Numbered from the stretch's first letter, positions 38,700 through 48,494 are shown. The stretch: DNA of 64,000 nt from an uncultured Clostridium sp. (GCA_900553365.1 USDL01000001.1:1-64000); one strand, 5' to 3'. Notes: generated by a model not told the origin, from the sequence alone. Made by a program: numbers and translations.

Positions 38700-39510
38700 T
38701 GGTAAATACCTTTTGACTAATAAAGTCCTTACCCTCTTCACTTGTTAAAATCGGCATTTCATAATCAAGAACCCATTTATAACGAATAGTCTCCTGACCT
38801 TCCTTGCCAATAACAGTAGTAGGAATACGATAAGCACAAGTGCCACGTTTCTCTACTGTCGTATAATCGTTCCAGTTTACACCCTTTTCAGTAAACAACT
38901 TATCTTGCAATTTGGTAGTATTAATACCATGAAGTTCTTTTTGAGGATACAAAGATTGAGCAACTGCCTGAATAGAATTTCGAGTACAATCCTGCTGTCT
39001 CCAAACAAAATAATTATGCACTTCAAAGGCAGGGACAACAAATACTCTACTATCAAAAGTAGGCATTTCTTTTCCCTTACGAACCATTCGCCAATCATAA
39101 GAATCTTGGTCCATATTAAAGATATCCAAAGTTGTATCAATAATAGTATTCTCAGCAAAATAATCATTAAACCAAAGAGTGCAAAGCGCAGCAGATGTAC
39201 TAACAATCTTTTGAATATTATTATTAAACCAAGGCTGAGAATTTCTTTCACTTTGAATCATGACAAGAGAAATTTCATCAGATTCAACATAACCAAACTT
39301 AACATTAGGAATAATTTCACAGAGCTTAAGCATAGTTTGTTGCATAGTTTTAACAAAAATCGGGTCAAAAGGTTTCTTCATACCACGACAAAAGCTGTGA
39401 AAATGCGCTCCATCTAAACGGACAATTACAGGAAGATTCTCAGGAAGATAATTACGATATCTATTCTCGTAAGCACCTTTCATTCTATCGCCTAAAGTTT
39501 TATACTCCAT
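38677..39510 (-). CDS. Thg1-like tRNA 3'-5' polymerase
   Basis: 277 residues. PVIVRLDGAHFHSF near residue 27 and GYVESDEISLVM near 72 are the two metal-binding motifs of the Thg1/TLP family; KPFDPIF and the C-terminal AYRIPTTVIG follow the family pattern. Members add nucleotides to the 5' end of tRNAs, for tRNA-His maturation or for repair of 5'-truncated tRNAs. No His tRNA is visible here, so a repair role on the unusual tRNAs is plausible. Confidence 0.92.
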   Translation of the reverse strand: MEYKTLGDRMKGAYENRYRNYLPENLPVIVRLDGAHFHSFCRGMKKPFDPIFVKTMQQTMLKLCEIIPNVKFGYVESDEISLVMIQSERNSQPWFNNNIQKIVSTSAALCTLWFNDYFAENTIIDTTLDIFNMDQDSYDWRMVRKGKEMPTFDSRVFVVPAFEVHNYFVWRQQDCTRNSIQAVAQSLYPQKELHGINTTKLQDKLFTEKGVNWNDYTTVEKRGTCAYRIPTTVIGKEGQETIRYKWVLDYEMPILTSEEGKDFISQKVFTNEFIQKS

Positions 39511-39988
39511 TTTCTTTTTCCTTTCTCATTCTCGTAAGGTCTTCAATATATACCGGATAACCATCATCATCGAAATATGCAAGCTTCTTATAACTCTTTG
39601 CCCTTTTTTCATTCTTTTCCTGATAATCAGCATCAATAGTAATATCAGTCTTATTATTTTTAGGACAGAAAATTAATGCCACAGGAAGATTTTCCATTGC
39701 CACCTGAATGTTTTCGACTTTGTTTTCCTCGACTGTTTCTGCGAAATAAAAAGTACAAGGAATAAGTTCAATATATTCAATCTTGTAATCTTCATCTAAC
39801 TGCTTACGATAAGCAAAACTTACATTTGCCTCGTGGCATTTTTCAATAATTTCTTTTAGTTGCTTATTTGTAAAACAATAATCTCTATATCCCTTTTTAA
39901 GAGAACCCACAACAGAGTCTACAAGAGAAGGAAAATCAGAAGGAATACCAAAAGTTACACTAGAAACAGTCTGCATTTCACCAATCAT
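39500..39988 (-). CDS. unknown protein
   Basis: 162 residues (MIGEMQTVSSVTFGIPSDF). Contains KQLKEIIEKCHEANVSFAY and two acidic beta blocks. Lies between the PARP and Thg1 genes with an 11-base overlap to the latter, so it may belong to the same pathway. No family recognised. Confidence 0.68.
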   Translation of the reverse strand: MIGEMQTVSSVTFGIPSDFPSLVDSVVGSLKKGYRDYCFTNKQLKEIIEKCHEANVSFAYRKQLDEDYKIEYIELIPCTFYFAETVEENKVENIQVAMENLPVALIFCPKNNKTDITIDADYQEKNEKRAKSYKKLAYFDDDGYPVYIEDLTRMRKEKENGV

Positions 39989-39989
39989 T

Positions 39990-41252
39990 TTATCTAATCT
40001 CCACTAAATATCGAATAGTCATCTGTCTATCATCGTAAACAATAATTTCATCGTTGCGAAGCATAGAAGTATTACCATGAGCCCACAAACTCCAAGCTTT
40101 AGGATTGTCCTTTTTTAATCTCTCAAGATTGTAAGAATAATACTTGGAATCAAAAGAATAGGCATCAACACTATCTCCAATAGCCACATCAAAGAAAGCA
40201 ACAAAGCCGCAATTCTGATAATCACGAGTCCAATATCCACCTAAAGAAGTATAACCAATAGATTTGGCTACCCCTCCATGATACTTCTCACTATTCGAGA
40301 AATAGGCGCCCTTTCCAAACATCAAACCTGTTGTAATAACTCCTGCGGGGCGAATCTTTAAACCCATCTTAAGAATGTTAAACCAATTCTGATTTCGGCT
40401 ACCATGGCAGAATAATTTTACATTACCAATATTATTTTCTGAAGTAAATTTCTGATATCTTTCTTCAGTTTCAAGATTAGTAACACGCCAAGCCTTGTAA
40501 AACTTTCCAGCAGAATCCCCCATTGCCTTTTTAATTTTAGCAATATCTTCCTGAGTAGCTTCTTCCATGGTAATACCCATCTTCTGTAAAATACTTTCAG
40601 AAGCCTTAATTTCAGAACCAGCATCAACAATTCTCGCCTTTGGCTTATAAACCTGACCAGCCATAGTATCAAGCAAGCTTTGTTCCTCAGAAAGCTTTTT
40701 GTTGTATTCGGAAGAATCAGAAACAAGACAGTCAGAAACACGCTTCATCTTACGAGGGACAATAATGAACAACTCATTCAAATTCTTGTTAAATTCCTCA
40801 ACAGACCAGTTTTTGTAGTTCGCTGCAATATAGTCAATCTTTTCCTGAGCAGCATCAATCATAGCCTGAGTAACAGCTTCAGCACGAACAGAATAAGCAG
40901 ATTGAATAGTCTTATTAGCATAATCCCAAAGACGCTTAACAATCTCTCTAACAGATAGGTTTTGAACCAAACCAAATTCATCTACCCCGTTAGACTTATC
41001 TTCAATTTTGGAATCAGCAATAACTTCCTGCATCAAATCAGAACGGTCAACATATCCCTTCTTCAACTTAGAAGAAAGTGTAGAATTCCATTTGGACATA
41101 GGATAAGTTTTCGTCTGAGGAGCAGCGCCAACACGACCATATTCAGCCGTAAAAGTATCATCTCCATTTGGACTAATCTTGTAATATTTGTTATGTCCAA
41201 GGTCTCCAAAATTAGGGTCTACAAAGATTAAATATTTGGGAGTATAATCCAT
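39990..41252 (-). CDS. WGR-PARP ADP-ribosyltransferase
   Basis: 420 residues. The N-terminal 75 residues (NKYYKISPNGDDTFTAEYGR, GRVGAAPQTKTY) are a WGR domain, which senses nucleic-acid ends in PARPs. A helical regulatory region follows (about 95-220). The catalytic domain has LFCHGSRNQNW (His), GKGAYFSNS (Tyr) and NDEIIVYDD (Glu), the H-Y-E triad of poly-ADP-ribosyl polymerases. Uses NAD+. Phage PARPs are rare; it may modify host enzymes or nucleic acids. Confidence 0.92.
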   Translation of the reverse strand: MDYTPKYLIFVDPNFGDLGHNKYYKISPNGDDTFTAEYGRVGAAPQTKTYPMSKWNSTLSSKLKKGYVDRSDLMQEVIADSKIEDKSNGVDEFGLVQNLSVREIVKRLWDYANKTIQSAYSVRAEAVTQAMIDAAQEKIDYIAANYKNWSVEEFNKNLNELFIIVPRKMKRVSDCLVSDSSEYNKKLSEEQSLLDTMAGQVYKPKARIVDAGSEIKASESILQKMGITMEEATQEDIAKIKKAMGDSAGKFYKAWRVTNLETEERYQKFTSENNIGNVKLFCHGSRNQNWFNILKMGLKIRPAGVITTGLMFGKGAYFSNSEKYHGGVAKSIGYTSLGGYWTRDYQNCGFVAFFDVAIGDSVDAYSFDSKYYSYNLERLKKDNPKAWSLWAHGNTSMLRNDEIIVYDDRQMTIRYLVEIR

Positions 41253-41285
41253 AATTTCATCTCCTATAAGTAAATCTCTATGATT

Positions 41286-41314
41286 AGATTACCATAGAGA
41301 TTTACATTTGTCAA
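41286..41314 (-). promoter_or_regulatory. sigma70-type promoter
   Basis: TTGACA, 17-bp spacer, TAATCT. Drives the PARP-Thg1 unit. Confidence 0.85.
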
Positions 41315-41355
41315 GGGTTTATTCAGTTATTTTTTACTAATCCAATCGGTCAAAT

Positions 41356-42063
41356 TTACTGGTAGCAAAATGTAAGATGAATCTTGTAACCATTATATTC
41401 AGAATCAAATTTTTTAGCCTCGTTGATAGCTTCAGTAAAAACTTTAATAATCATAGCACGAACATCTGTCCAATCAAGTTTCCCCTTACCACACCCAATA
41501 AAAGGCATAGCAAGATAAGAAATCTCTTCATTAATGCAATACTGAGCGAGGTCTTCAATACAATGTTCAAGATTAGTCATAGTAATTGGTTCATACTTCT
41601 TGTTAGCAATCATAAGCAAAAACAAATTCCGAAGCCAAATGGTTTCACCAGCACAACGCTCATCAAACTTATCAGAAATCTTATCAACAATATGATAATA
41701 ATTATCAAGTCTACGAGCAGTATCACTACCCAAAGAAAGGTCCGCAGGAATGCCATAACAAATGTTGTAATAAGGAGGAAGGTCAAACATATCTTTATTT
41801 ACTTCCTCATACTCAACACAAGTTTCATAGAGGTCATCATCTTCATCGGCAAATTCAAGCTCACCGTTATTAAGGATAAGAGGACAACCACAGTCAGGAC
41901 AATGCATTACCTTGGGCTTCCAAACAGAAACATAACCAGAAGAAGAAACAATCTTACCATCTTCATCAGTAGAAGCAACTTCGGTAGTAAAATAACCCTT
42001 GTCCTGAGTAGAAGTTACTTTTGGCTCATCGAACTTGTAATTGCGACTAAAAATATTAGCCAT
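41356..42063 (-). CDS. zinc-ribbon/macro-domain protein
   Basis: 235 residues. CPDCGCPLIL near residue 55 is a zinc ribbon half. The C-terminal 140 residues resemble a macro-like domain: CYGIPADLSLGSDTARRLD, then an IANKKYEPITMTNLEHCIEDLA helix, and LAMPFIGCGKGKLDW as the ADP-ribose loop. Together with the PARP next door and the macro protein at 34472 it suggests controlled removal or reading of ADP-ribose. The ATG follows AAAGGAG. Confidence 0.78.
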   Translation of the reverse strand: MANIFSRNYKFDEPKVTSTQDKGYFTTEVASTDEDGKIVSSSGYVSVWKPKVMHCPDCGCPLILNNGELEFADEDDDLYETCVEYEEVNKDMFDLPPYYNICYGIPADLSLGSDTARRLDNYYHIVDKISDKFDERCAGETIWLRNLFLLMIANKKYEPITMTNLEHCIEDLAQYCINEEISYLAMPFIGCGKGKLDWTDVRAMIIKVFTEAINEAKKFDSEYNGYKIHLTFCYQ

Positions 42064-42083
42064 TTTAAATACTCCTTTTATAA

Positions 42084-42296
42084 TTAATTAATTTTTTCAC
42101 TAAGTATTCTATCTAATTCTTTTGGACACGCATCAGTCCAATTTGTAATTTGATGACCGTCATAAGAACAAACAAAAATCTTTTTCTTCTTTCTGACTTT
42201 CAATCCTTCCTCATTATATTCCCAATCAACTGTTCCATCCATATATGGAAAATAAGGACAATTAGGAGTACAACCTTTACATTCAATCTTAGCCAT
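42084..42296 (-). CDS. small Cys-rich protein
   Basis: 70 residues (MAKIECKGCTPNCPYFPYM). CKGC, CPYF and a distal CSYDG may bind one zinc. I chose the ATG at 42294-42296 (AAAGGA upstream). Confidence 0.7.
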   Translation of the reverse strand: MAKIECKGCTPNCPYFPYMDGTVDWEYNEEGLKVRKKKKIFVCSYDGHQITNWTDACPKELDRILSEKIN

Positions 42297-42310
42297 CAAA
42301 TTATCCTTTC

Positions 42311-44089
42311 TTAAAAACAACTCATAGTTTCTCGTACAATAGCTTTCTTAAAATCCTGTTCCCTTTTCTTTAAAACATCGTTATCTGGAAGAAGATAGTT
42401 ATCTGAAAGAAGATAATCAGTCTTTCTAGTAGTTGTTGTCTTAGAAGGTTCTTTAACAAGATACAAACCCTCTTTTGCACGAGTAGTTGCAATATAACTT
42501 AAATTCTTTTCCTGAATATTTTGTTCTTTACTGTTCCTAAAATCGTAATTAATTTTAGCTTCATTCAAAACAAAAACATTCGTAGCTTCAAGGCCTTTAG
42601 CTTTATGAATACTACAAAGTCTAACACAATTAGGAGAAGGGGTAGTATTTAATAGTTTATCAATAAAATTAGAAAATTTAGAAATACTATCAGAAAAGGC
42701 ATGATTTTCAAGATACCCTTTCAAAATCTCCAACAAAAAGCTCGTATTATCTATTTTAGAATTTGTCTCCGCCACAGCTTCCAAACGCTCTTCCTCGCGC
42801 CCCCCCTCACGGACATTTTTTGAAACGATTTCAAAGAGTTTTTTATTATAATTACTTATTACTTTTTGAAGGAATTTTTCGAGTGTGCCAACCGAGGTGC
42901 ATTTGGATGATAAAATCTGTCTTTTAATTGCCGCTACCATATCTTTATCCTCAATAAAAATAGGTGTCCCATTTCGAGCTAAATCAAGCACTACCTCAGC
43001 TATCCATTTGTTTTTTCTGGAAATTACCATATCTCCTGCTTTAGCATACTCTGAAATTTTGTTTTTGTCAATAGTTTTAACAAACCCCATTGGAGCATCA
43101 TCACAAGGAAGAATAGGAATCCCATATTCTCTATTTACTCTACTAAGATGAGACTTAGCACAACGATAACAAATAGGTAAATCAAAAGTTTCTACAGGAG
43201 CAAACATCTTAGGAATTTGATTAAAAGCTTGAGCATTAGCACCAGCAAAATTATAAATGGCCTGATGAAAATCTCCAATAAAAACATATCTACCCTTAGT
43301 TCTTTTAATAAACTTTAGAAAATTTAATTGGATATTAGAAAAATCTTGAACCTCATCACAATAAATATTTGTATACAAAGCCCAATAAGGAACTTCCCAA
43401 TTATCATATTTAAGTTTATTAAAAGTAATCCAAAGCATATCAGTAAAATCAATTACACCTTGAGTTTCAAATTGTTGCCTACTTTTAGTATCAAGAATTT
43501 TCAAGGTAGAAGTAATTTCACTGATATCAGGCGCAGAATAACCTTCATCACCATAATACAAAAATAATACATGGTCATCAATTAAACGAGACACATCTTT
43601 ATTTGAAGACATATCTGTAAGAGTTAATCTACACAAATTGTAAAGGTTTACATAATTATCTTTCAAGAAAACTCGCTTGGCAAATTCAATATATTTACCA
43701 TAACGTTTTGTGATTTCTTCATCAAGAATTTTATGTGGCTTAAAATTATCTAAACTCACAGTTCTTTTAGAGCGCTGAGAACCAAAACCTTTTGGCTTTT
43801 CTCCTAAATCCTGAGATTCTTGTTCTACATTATAAAGCATAATAGAATATGCTAAAGAATGCATCGTCATAACCTTAGTCTTAGGATTCTTAATCTTTTT
43901 CTTAAACTCCTCAACTACGCTTGCATTAAATGCAATATATAAATCAGAAGTTTTTGAATGCTCAGAAAGCATACAAGCAGTTGTTGACTTACCACTTCCA
44001 GCCAAAGCATTTACAAGCATGTTACTTTGAGGATTGTTAAGAAAAAAATCTAAAATATCTTGTTGATATGTACTTGGCTTAAAGTTCAT
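42311..44089 (-). CDS. UvrD/Rep-like SF1 helicase
   Basis: 592 residues. ALAGSGKSTTACM (motif I) near residue 33, DEVQDFSNIQLNFL (motif II) near 250, YRCAKSHLSR (motif IV region), SIHKAKGLEATNVFVL (motif V) near 500, SYIATTRAKEGLYLV (motif VI). An ATP-dependent 3'-5' DNA helicase for replication or recombination. Start chosen at the ATG 44087-44089 (GGAG nine bases upstream). Confidence 0.92.
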   Translation of the reverse strand: MNFKPSTYQQDILDFFLNNPQSNMLVNALAGSGKSTTACMLSEHSKTSDLYIAFNASVVEEFKKKIKNPKTKVMTMHSLAYSIMLYNVEQESQDLGEKPKGFGSQRSKRTVSLDNFKPHKILDEEITKRYGKYIEFAKRVFLKDNYVNLYNLCRLTLTDMSSNKDVSRLIDDHVLFLYYGDEGYSAPDISEITSTLKILDTKSRQQFETQGVIDFTDMLWITFNKLKYDNWEVPYWALYTNIYCDEVQDFSNIQLNFLKFIKRTKGRYVFIGDFHQAIYNFAGANAQAFNQIPKMFAPVETFDLPICYRCAKSHLSRVNREYGIPILPCDDAPMGFVKTIDKNKISEYAKAGDMVISRKNKWIAEVVLDLARNGTPIFIEDKDMVAAIKRQILSSKCTSVGTLEKFLQKVISNYNKKLFEIVSKNVREGGREEERLEAVAETNSKIDNTSFLLEILKGYLENHAFSDSISKFSNFIDKLLNTTPSPNCVRLCSIHKAKGLEATNVFVLNEAKINYDFRNSKEQNIQEKNLSYIATTRAKEGLYLVKEPSKTTTTRKTDYLLSDNYLLPDNDVLKKREQDFKKAIVRETMSCF

Positions 44090-44094
44090 TATAA

Positions 44095-45213
44095 TCAACT
44101 CCTAACCATTTTATAACATTCATGCAATACTCTTGCAGTCTCAATTACATCTTCAACTGTATTCTGAGTTTCATTCATAGAAATTCTAATTTCTCCACGA
44201 ATATAATTTTCTGGAATCTTCATAGCTTCTAACACAGCAGATGCTTTCATATCTCCTGTATTACACGCACTTCCTGTCCCTACATAAATTTCCTTTTCAT
44301 CTAACAGAGATTGAAGAATTTCTCCCTCTACATTATGAAAGCAAACACACACTGTAGAATTAATACTATTCGCAGGAGAAACAATCATATAATCATTTGG
44401 TTCAAATAATTTACTAAGCTCTTCAAGAAAAGTTCTCTTCATTTTCTTACAAGCTAAATCTTTTTCCTTTTGATGTGCAACAGCTTTATCAACAGCTAAA
44501 GCTAAAGCATGAATATAAGGAATATTTTCAGTACCAGCTCTACGATTACTTTCTTGGTCCCCACCATAAATTAAAGGCTTAATCTTCTCAACAGGAAAAG
44601 TGTCTTTTGAAAAATAAATAAAGCCAATACCTTTAGGAGAATGCACCTTATGCCCACTAAAAACAGCAATGTCAGCCATGTGTCTAATATCAATAGGAAC
44701 ATTACCTAAAGCCTGTGTCATATCACAATGATAATACATATTAAGTCTATGAGCTAAATCCATATATTCATGAGGATTAAAAATTTCTCCTGTCTCATTA
44801 TTTACATACATCCAAGACAAAAGAAATCCACTATAATCCCCCCACAGAAAACCCAACTCTTCACTTTTCTCTGTAACTTTAACAGCATTAATAAGATAAT
44901 TCTTATCAATAATTACCGATTTTGGATTTTCTGTAATATTATGGTGCTCGTAAGGGCTACATAAGCATTTATTTTTTTGAGCTAAAGCCCACGCATTACC
45001 TTCACTACTACCAGAAGTAAAATAAATTTCTTCTGGAAAAGCGCCTATAACATGAGCAATTTTTGCACGACTTTCTTCAATCAAATTTTTACTCTTGCAT
45101 CCTAAACCATAGGTCGTGCTTGCATTACCCCAATATTCAGCTAAATCATCTTTAATAATATCAATGATTTCAGGCAGTACAAAAGTTGTTGCCGCATGGT
45201 CTAAATAAATCAT
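44095..45213 (-). CDS. cysteine desulfurase (NifS/IscS type)
   Basis: 372 residues, full length. YLDHAATTFV opening; YEHHNI and HCDMTQALG contact PLP; FSGHKVHSPKGIGF holds the PLP lysine near residue 200; GTGSACNTGD near 325 carries the catalytic Cys. Makes sulfane sulfur from cysteine for tRNA thiolation, Fe-S clusters or DNA phosphorothioation. No dnd or thiolase partner is visible in the window, so the acceptor is unknown. Confidence 0.93.
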   Translation of the reverse strand: MIYLDHAATTFVLPEIIDIIKDDLAEYWGNASTTYGLGCKSKNLIEESRAKIAHVIGAFPEEIYFTSGSSEGNAWALAQKNKCLCSPYEHHNITENPKSVIIDKNYLINAVKVTEKSEELGFLWGDYSGFLLSWMYVNNETGEIFNPHEYMDLAHRLNMYYHCDMTQALGNVPIDIRHMADIAVFSGHKVHSPKGIGFIYFSKDTFPVEKIKPLIYGGDQESNRRAGTENIPYIHALALAVDKAVAHQKEKDLACKKMKRTFLEELSKLFEPNDYMIVSPANSINSTVCVCFHNVEGEILQSLLDEKEIYVGTGSACNTGDMKASAVLEAMKIPENYIRGEIRISMNETQNTVEDVIETARVLHECYKMVRS

Positions 45214-45389
45214 TTATCTACCTCATATTTAATAAAAGCAGTATATCTTTCCCTGCCCAACACTTCATCATATCTTGTAGTAAATTGAATATCTGTAATA
45301 TTCTTTTTAGAACTACTAAGCCACATATTTAAACGAGACTCAAAAATTAATGAATCATAGGTTAAAATTTTAACTCTTTTTTTACTCAT
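45210..45389 (-). CDS. small basic protein
   Basis: 59 residues (MSKKRVKILTYDSLIF). The ATG at 45387-45389 overlaps the region of the upstream stop. Beta-rich, basic. Lies directly before the cysteine desulfurase with a four-base overlap. Confidence 0.65.
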   Translation of the reverse strand: MSKKRVKILTYDSLIFESRLNMWLSSSKKNITDIQFTTRYDEVLGRERYTAFIKYEVDK

Positions 45390-45390
45390 A

Positions 45391-45987
45391 TTAATCCCAT
45401 AAATCAAAGAAAATTGGTTTCATCATATCTAAAGCTTTTTCAATCTCAGATTGCATATACTTGTCAATTTCAGTGCTTTCTTGATAGTACTGTTCTTTTT
45501 CTTCTTCGGGAATCTTATTTGCCCACCCATCATACTTTTCAAGGACAGAGTTTTTCTTCGGACAAGTATATTCAGTAGAATTACGAATATGAGTTGCAAT
45601 TTCTTTCAAATAATCTTCCCACGCCTTACACTGAGCCTCTTCTGCGGCTTTATATTCTTCGTCAGAATTAAACTTTTCTCTTGTAAGCTCTTTCCAATCA
45701 CGATATTCTCGTTTGCCAGTTTGACGAGTTTTGTCAAAATCAATCATTGGATAGCCAACGTGAGTTTTAGCTAATTCTTCTAACATTTCGGGGATTACTT
45801 GTTGAAACCAACCATCAAAATTCCAAATGTCCCTATTACACCAACCCTTAAAAGCTCTATCTTTTCTCTGCTTGTGTACAGGATAAAGGTCTTTTAAATT
45901 TTTTGGATGTAAAAAAGGTAATCCTTTATAAGATTTATTTAAATAGCTTAAATTAAGCCAGCTATAATTCTTTTTAGTCATCATCAT
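45391..45987 (-). CDS. unknown protein
   Basis: 198 residues starting MMMTKKNYSWLNL (any of three successive ATGs). Rich in Trp/Tyr/Lys with a long acidic helical C-terminus. No motif recognised. Confidence 0.7.
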   Translation of the reverse strand: MMMTKKNYSWLNLSYLNKSYKGLPFLHPKNLKDLYPVHKQRKDRAFKGWCNRDIWNFDGWFQQVIPEMLEELAKTHVGYPMIDFDKTRQTGKREYRDWKELTREKFNSDEEYKAAEEAQCKAWEDYLKEIATHIRNSTEYTCPKKNSVLEKYDGWANKIPEEEKEQYYQESTEIDKYMQSEIEKALDMMKPIFFDLWD

Positions 45988-46237
45988 TCACCTTATAAAA
46001 CTCACAAAAATCTGAGTAACTACCATAATCTACATTATAAACTCCTTCTGGAGTAACATGACAATTATAATAATAACTCTTAAACCCTTTGTTGTCAATA
46101 TATTTTTTAATAAGCTTAAAACATTCTGGATATTGAGCGTTAAGAATAATATCAGTTCCCTTTTCTTCTACACGCCCAAGAGAAACAACAACCTTATTAC
46201 CCTTTTCATAATGGTAAGCATTAACTTGACAAATCAT
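45974..46237 (-). CDS. small unknown protein
   Basis: 87 residues (MICQVNAYHYEKGNKVVVSLGR). Beta-rich. Overlaps neighbours at both ends (ATGA at 46234-46237). Confidence 0.68.
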   Translation of the reverse strand: MICQVNAYHYEKGNKVVVSLGRVEEKGTDIILNAQYPECFKLIKKYIDNKGFKSYYYNCHVTPEGVYNVDYGSYSDFCEFYKVNDDD

Positions 46238-46494
46238 TTTACATACACCTCAAATTCTCCGTCTAAACATTTTCCATTTAGCCCATACACGAATCTAAAC
46301 TCTTCATTAGTTAATTCAATAGATTCTACAAATTCAACAATTTTCTTTTTTTGATTCTTAAAAGGATTAATAGTCCTAACAACATTAACTTTCACAATAC
46401 ATTCTTGGTCATAACAATCATTTGTTAAATCATGAACCCATACTGTATGACCATCCATGTTTTGTAAAGCAATGAAACTTAATTTTCTTTTCAT
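46234..46494 (-). CDS. small unknown protein
   Basis: 86 residues (MKRKLSFIALQNMDGHTVW). ATG at 46492-46494 with GGAG upstream. Beta-rich with an acidic end. First gene after the promoter at 46535-46564. Confidence 0.68.
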   Translation of the reverse strand: MKRKLSFIALQNMDGHTVWVHDLTNDCYDQECIVKVNVVRTINPFKNQKKKIVEFVESIELTNEEFRFVYGLNGKCLDGEFEVYVK

Positions 46495-46534
46495 AATATA
46501 CTCCATATTAAAAATATGATTCTACCTATGAGTA

Positions 46535-46564
46535 AGTATATCATAAGTAGAACCATGTTGTCAA
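46535..46564 (-). promoter_or_regulatory. sigma70-type promoter (18-bp spacer)
   Basis: TTGACA, 18-bp spacer, TATACT. The only promoter here that departs from a 17-bp spacer. Confidence 0.8.
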
Positions 46565-46570
46565 TACTTT

Positions 46571-47122
46571 TTAAATTATTTTTTGAACGTATTCTAAATA
46601 ATCATGAGCCCATTTTTTAAGATTTTCTAAATCAGAGCTATTGCTAATTATTGTGTCATAATGATAATAATAGACCTCTCCATCGGCAGGATTGGAAATA
46701 ATAGGAGTCACATTTGCATTTTCAACCAACATGGTTTTACAAGATAAACCTGTTGCTGTTTCATTTTGTTTAATAAAAGCTCCAATACACTTAGGTTCTC
46801 TAATATTAACAAAGAAAAGCCAATTTCTTTTGTTTAACATCTCATTATTGAGGACAACATTAATTTGGTCAAATACTTTTTGGTTAGGAGAATTATCCCA
46901 TTCTTCTAATGCCATCTTTAACTCGTGAAGAAATTTCCTATCTTTTTCTTCTTTGCTACCATCCCATCCAGCGAACTGAGCTACTGCTTTTACCCAATCT
47001 ACGGTAGATAATTCCAGCACATTCCAATTTGTTTGACTTTCTAAAATTTCTTTACACAACCTTACGAAAGTAGATTTTCCACTACCTCCAGAACCATTAA
47101 TTATTACAATTCTTGCTTCCAT
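46571..47122 (-). CDS. P-loop nucleotide kinase
   Basis: 183 residues. IVIINGSGGSGKSTFV at the N-terminus is Walker A. WLFFVNIREPKCIGAF near 105 contains an Arg typical of the LID/REP segment. Size and order fit a deoxynucleotide monophosphate kinase. It follows the ThyX-like gene with a 19-base overlap, which supports a role in dNTP supply. Confidence 0.78.
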   Translation of the reverse strand: MEARIVIINGSGGSGKSTFVRLCKEILESQTNWNVLELSTVDWVKAVAQFAGWDGSKEEKDRKFLHELKMALEEWDNSPNQKVFDQINVVLNNEMLNKRNWLFFVNIREPKCIGAFIKQNETATGLSCKTMLVENANVTPIISNPADGEVYYYHYDTIISNSSDLENLKKWAHDYLEYVQKII

Positions 47123-47883
47123 AATTTATCCCTCAATTCTTCACGAGTAGGATATCTACCACAACACTTATCGCCCTCTGGACACCAAAGAAGATATTGA
47201 CAATGAGGGACAAGTTCTTTAGCAAACACTGGATTAATTCCTGCAATTTGTCTTTTCATTTCAACAGCAATCTTGCGAATAGGTTCTTGAGCACGGGTAC
47301 ATAAACGCTTATGCATAAATGTAATTAAAGCTTCAGGGGTAAAACCTATCGCTAAAGTGGTATTAGTTGCTCTTGGCAAAACAAAATTAGCATCTTCTAC
47401 TGCGGCATTAATTTTAATACCATTCTCAGTAAGGATATCACGAATAAGCCTACGAGTTGTATCAATATTACTCATAAGGTTTTGATACAAAGCCTTGGCT
47501 TTCTCATTTTTTTCAATATTACTTGGTATAATATAAGTAAAATTATTTTTGTCAATATATCTAAATGAAGCCAGATTCTTAACAATCTCATCAGGACTTA
47601 CACGAGGAATTGCTTCAATCAAATCCATATAAGCATACTTGTCCTGATTATCATAACGCACTCCAATTTCAGAACGCATCATCTGTTCTAAAGTGCCTCT
47701 ATCTGCTTCAATTTCAAACTTAATATATTCACAACGAGAACCACTCATGTGACCTGAATCTTCACATTTCTTACCCACTCGTTCAGCATATTTCTTATCT
47801 GTATTATAACATTCACAAGCAAATTCACCGTGATTTTTATATAAATCCTCTAATACAGTAGGATTCAAAAGGGTTACTTTCAT
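47104..47883 (-). CDS. ThyX-like flavin-dependent thymidylate synthase
   Basis: 259 residues. SGSRCEYIKFEIEADRGTLEQMM and SEIGVRYDNQDKYAYM lie where the family has the RHRxxS flavin-binding motif followed by the S/Q-x-RY segment. The motif here is degenerate (RSE in place of RHR), so activity is uncertain. ALITFMHKRLCTRAQEPIR resembles the C-terminal helix that binds dUMP. Flanked by a nucleotide kinase and a phosphoesterase. Confidence 0.72.
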   Translation of the reverse strand: MKVTLLNPTVLEDLYKNHGEFACECYNTDKKYAERVGKKCEDSGHMSGSRCEYIKFEIEADRGTLEQMMRSEIGVRYDNQDKYAYMDLIEAIPRVSPDEIVKNLASFRYIDKNNFTYIIPSNIEKNEKAKALYQNLMSNIDTTRRLIRDILTENGIKINAAVEDANFVLPRATNTTLAIGFTPEALITFMHKRLCTRAQEPIRKIAVEMKRQIAGINPVFAKELVPHCQYLLWCPEGDKCCGRYPTREELRDKLWKQEL

Positions 47884-48494
47884 TACGCCTTTGTTTCTCC
47901 CTTCTTATATTTCATCAAAAGATATTCAAAAGTTTGTGGAGTATAATTCATATAAGGCATCATACATCCAACATTAATCATCTGTGCTCTATTTAAATAT
48001 TCATTCCCATTGGAATTTTCTAATTTTTCTTTTGCCATTTTAGCAAAATCTTCTACTAAGTCTTGTTCTTTGGTTGTATGAGTATGTCCATGTAAATGAA
48101 AACAATTATCATAACAAGACCCATAATAAGAAAGAATTGCAAAATGAGAAAGAATTACTCTATAAAGTTTACCATCAACTGTCTCAGTTACTTCTTTATA
48201 ATGACAAATTTCAGCTAATTTTTTCCTAACTCCTGTAGAATATTGTTTACAGTCATGATTGCCTTGAATTAAATGAACATTACCGTTTAACTTATTTAAA
48301 ATACGAATCCATTCATCTGACCCTGCTTTCCACAGAAAATCTCCAAGTACATATACATGGTCTGCATTTGAAACTTGTTTATTCCAACGAGAAATTAAGT
48401 CAAGCTCCATTTCTTCTGTTGTATCATATGGGCGATGGTCAAAATTAATAATGTTTTTATGCCCAAAGTGCAAATCAGAAATATAATAATTCAT
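47883..48494 (-). CDS. calcineurin-like metallophosphoesterase
   Basis: 203 residues. YISDLHFGHKNII (metal ligands D, H), VLGDFL, GNHDCKQY and HGHTH are the complete motif set. Similar phage enzymes act on nucleotides or RNA ends. The start overlaps the upstream stop. Confidence 0.92.
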   Translation of the reverse strand: MNYYISDLHFGHKNIINFDHRPYDTTEEMELDLISRWNKQVSNADHVYVLGDFLWKAGSDEWIRILNKLNGNVHLIQGNHDCKQYSTGVRKKLAEICHYKEVTETVDGKLYRVILSHFAILSYYGSCYDNCFHLHGHTHTTKEQDLVEDFAKMAKEKLENSNGNEYLNRAQMINVGCMMPYMNYTPQTFEYLLMKYKKGETKA

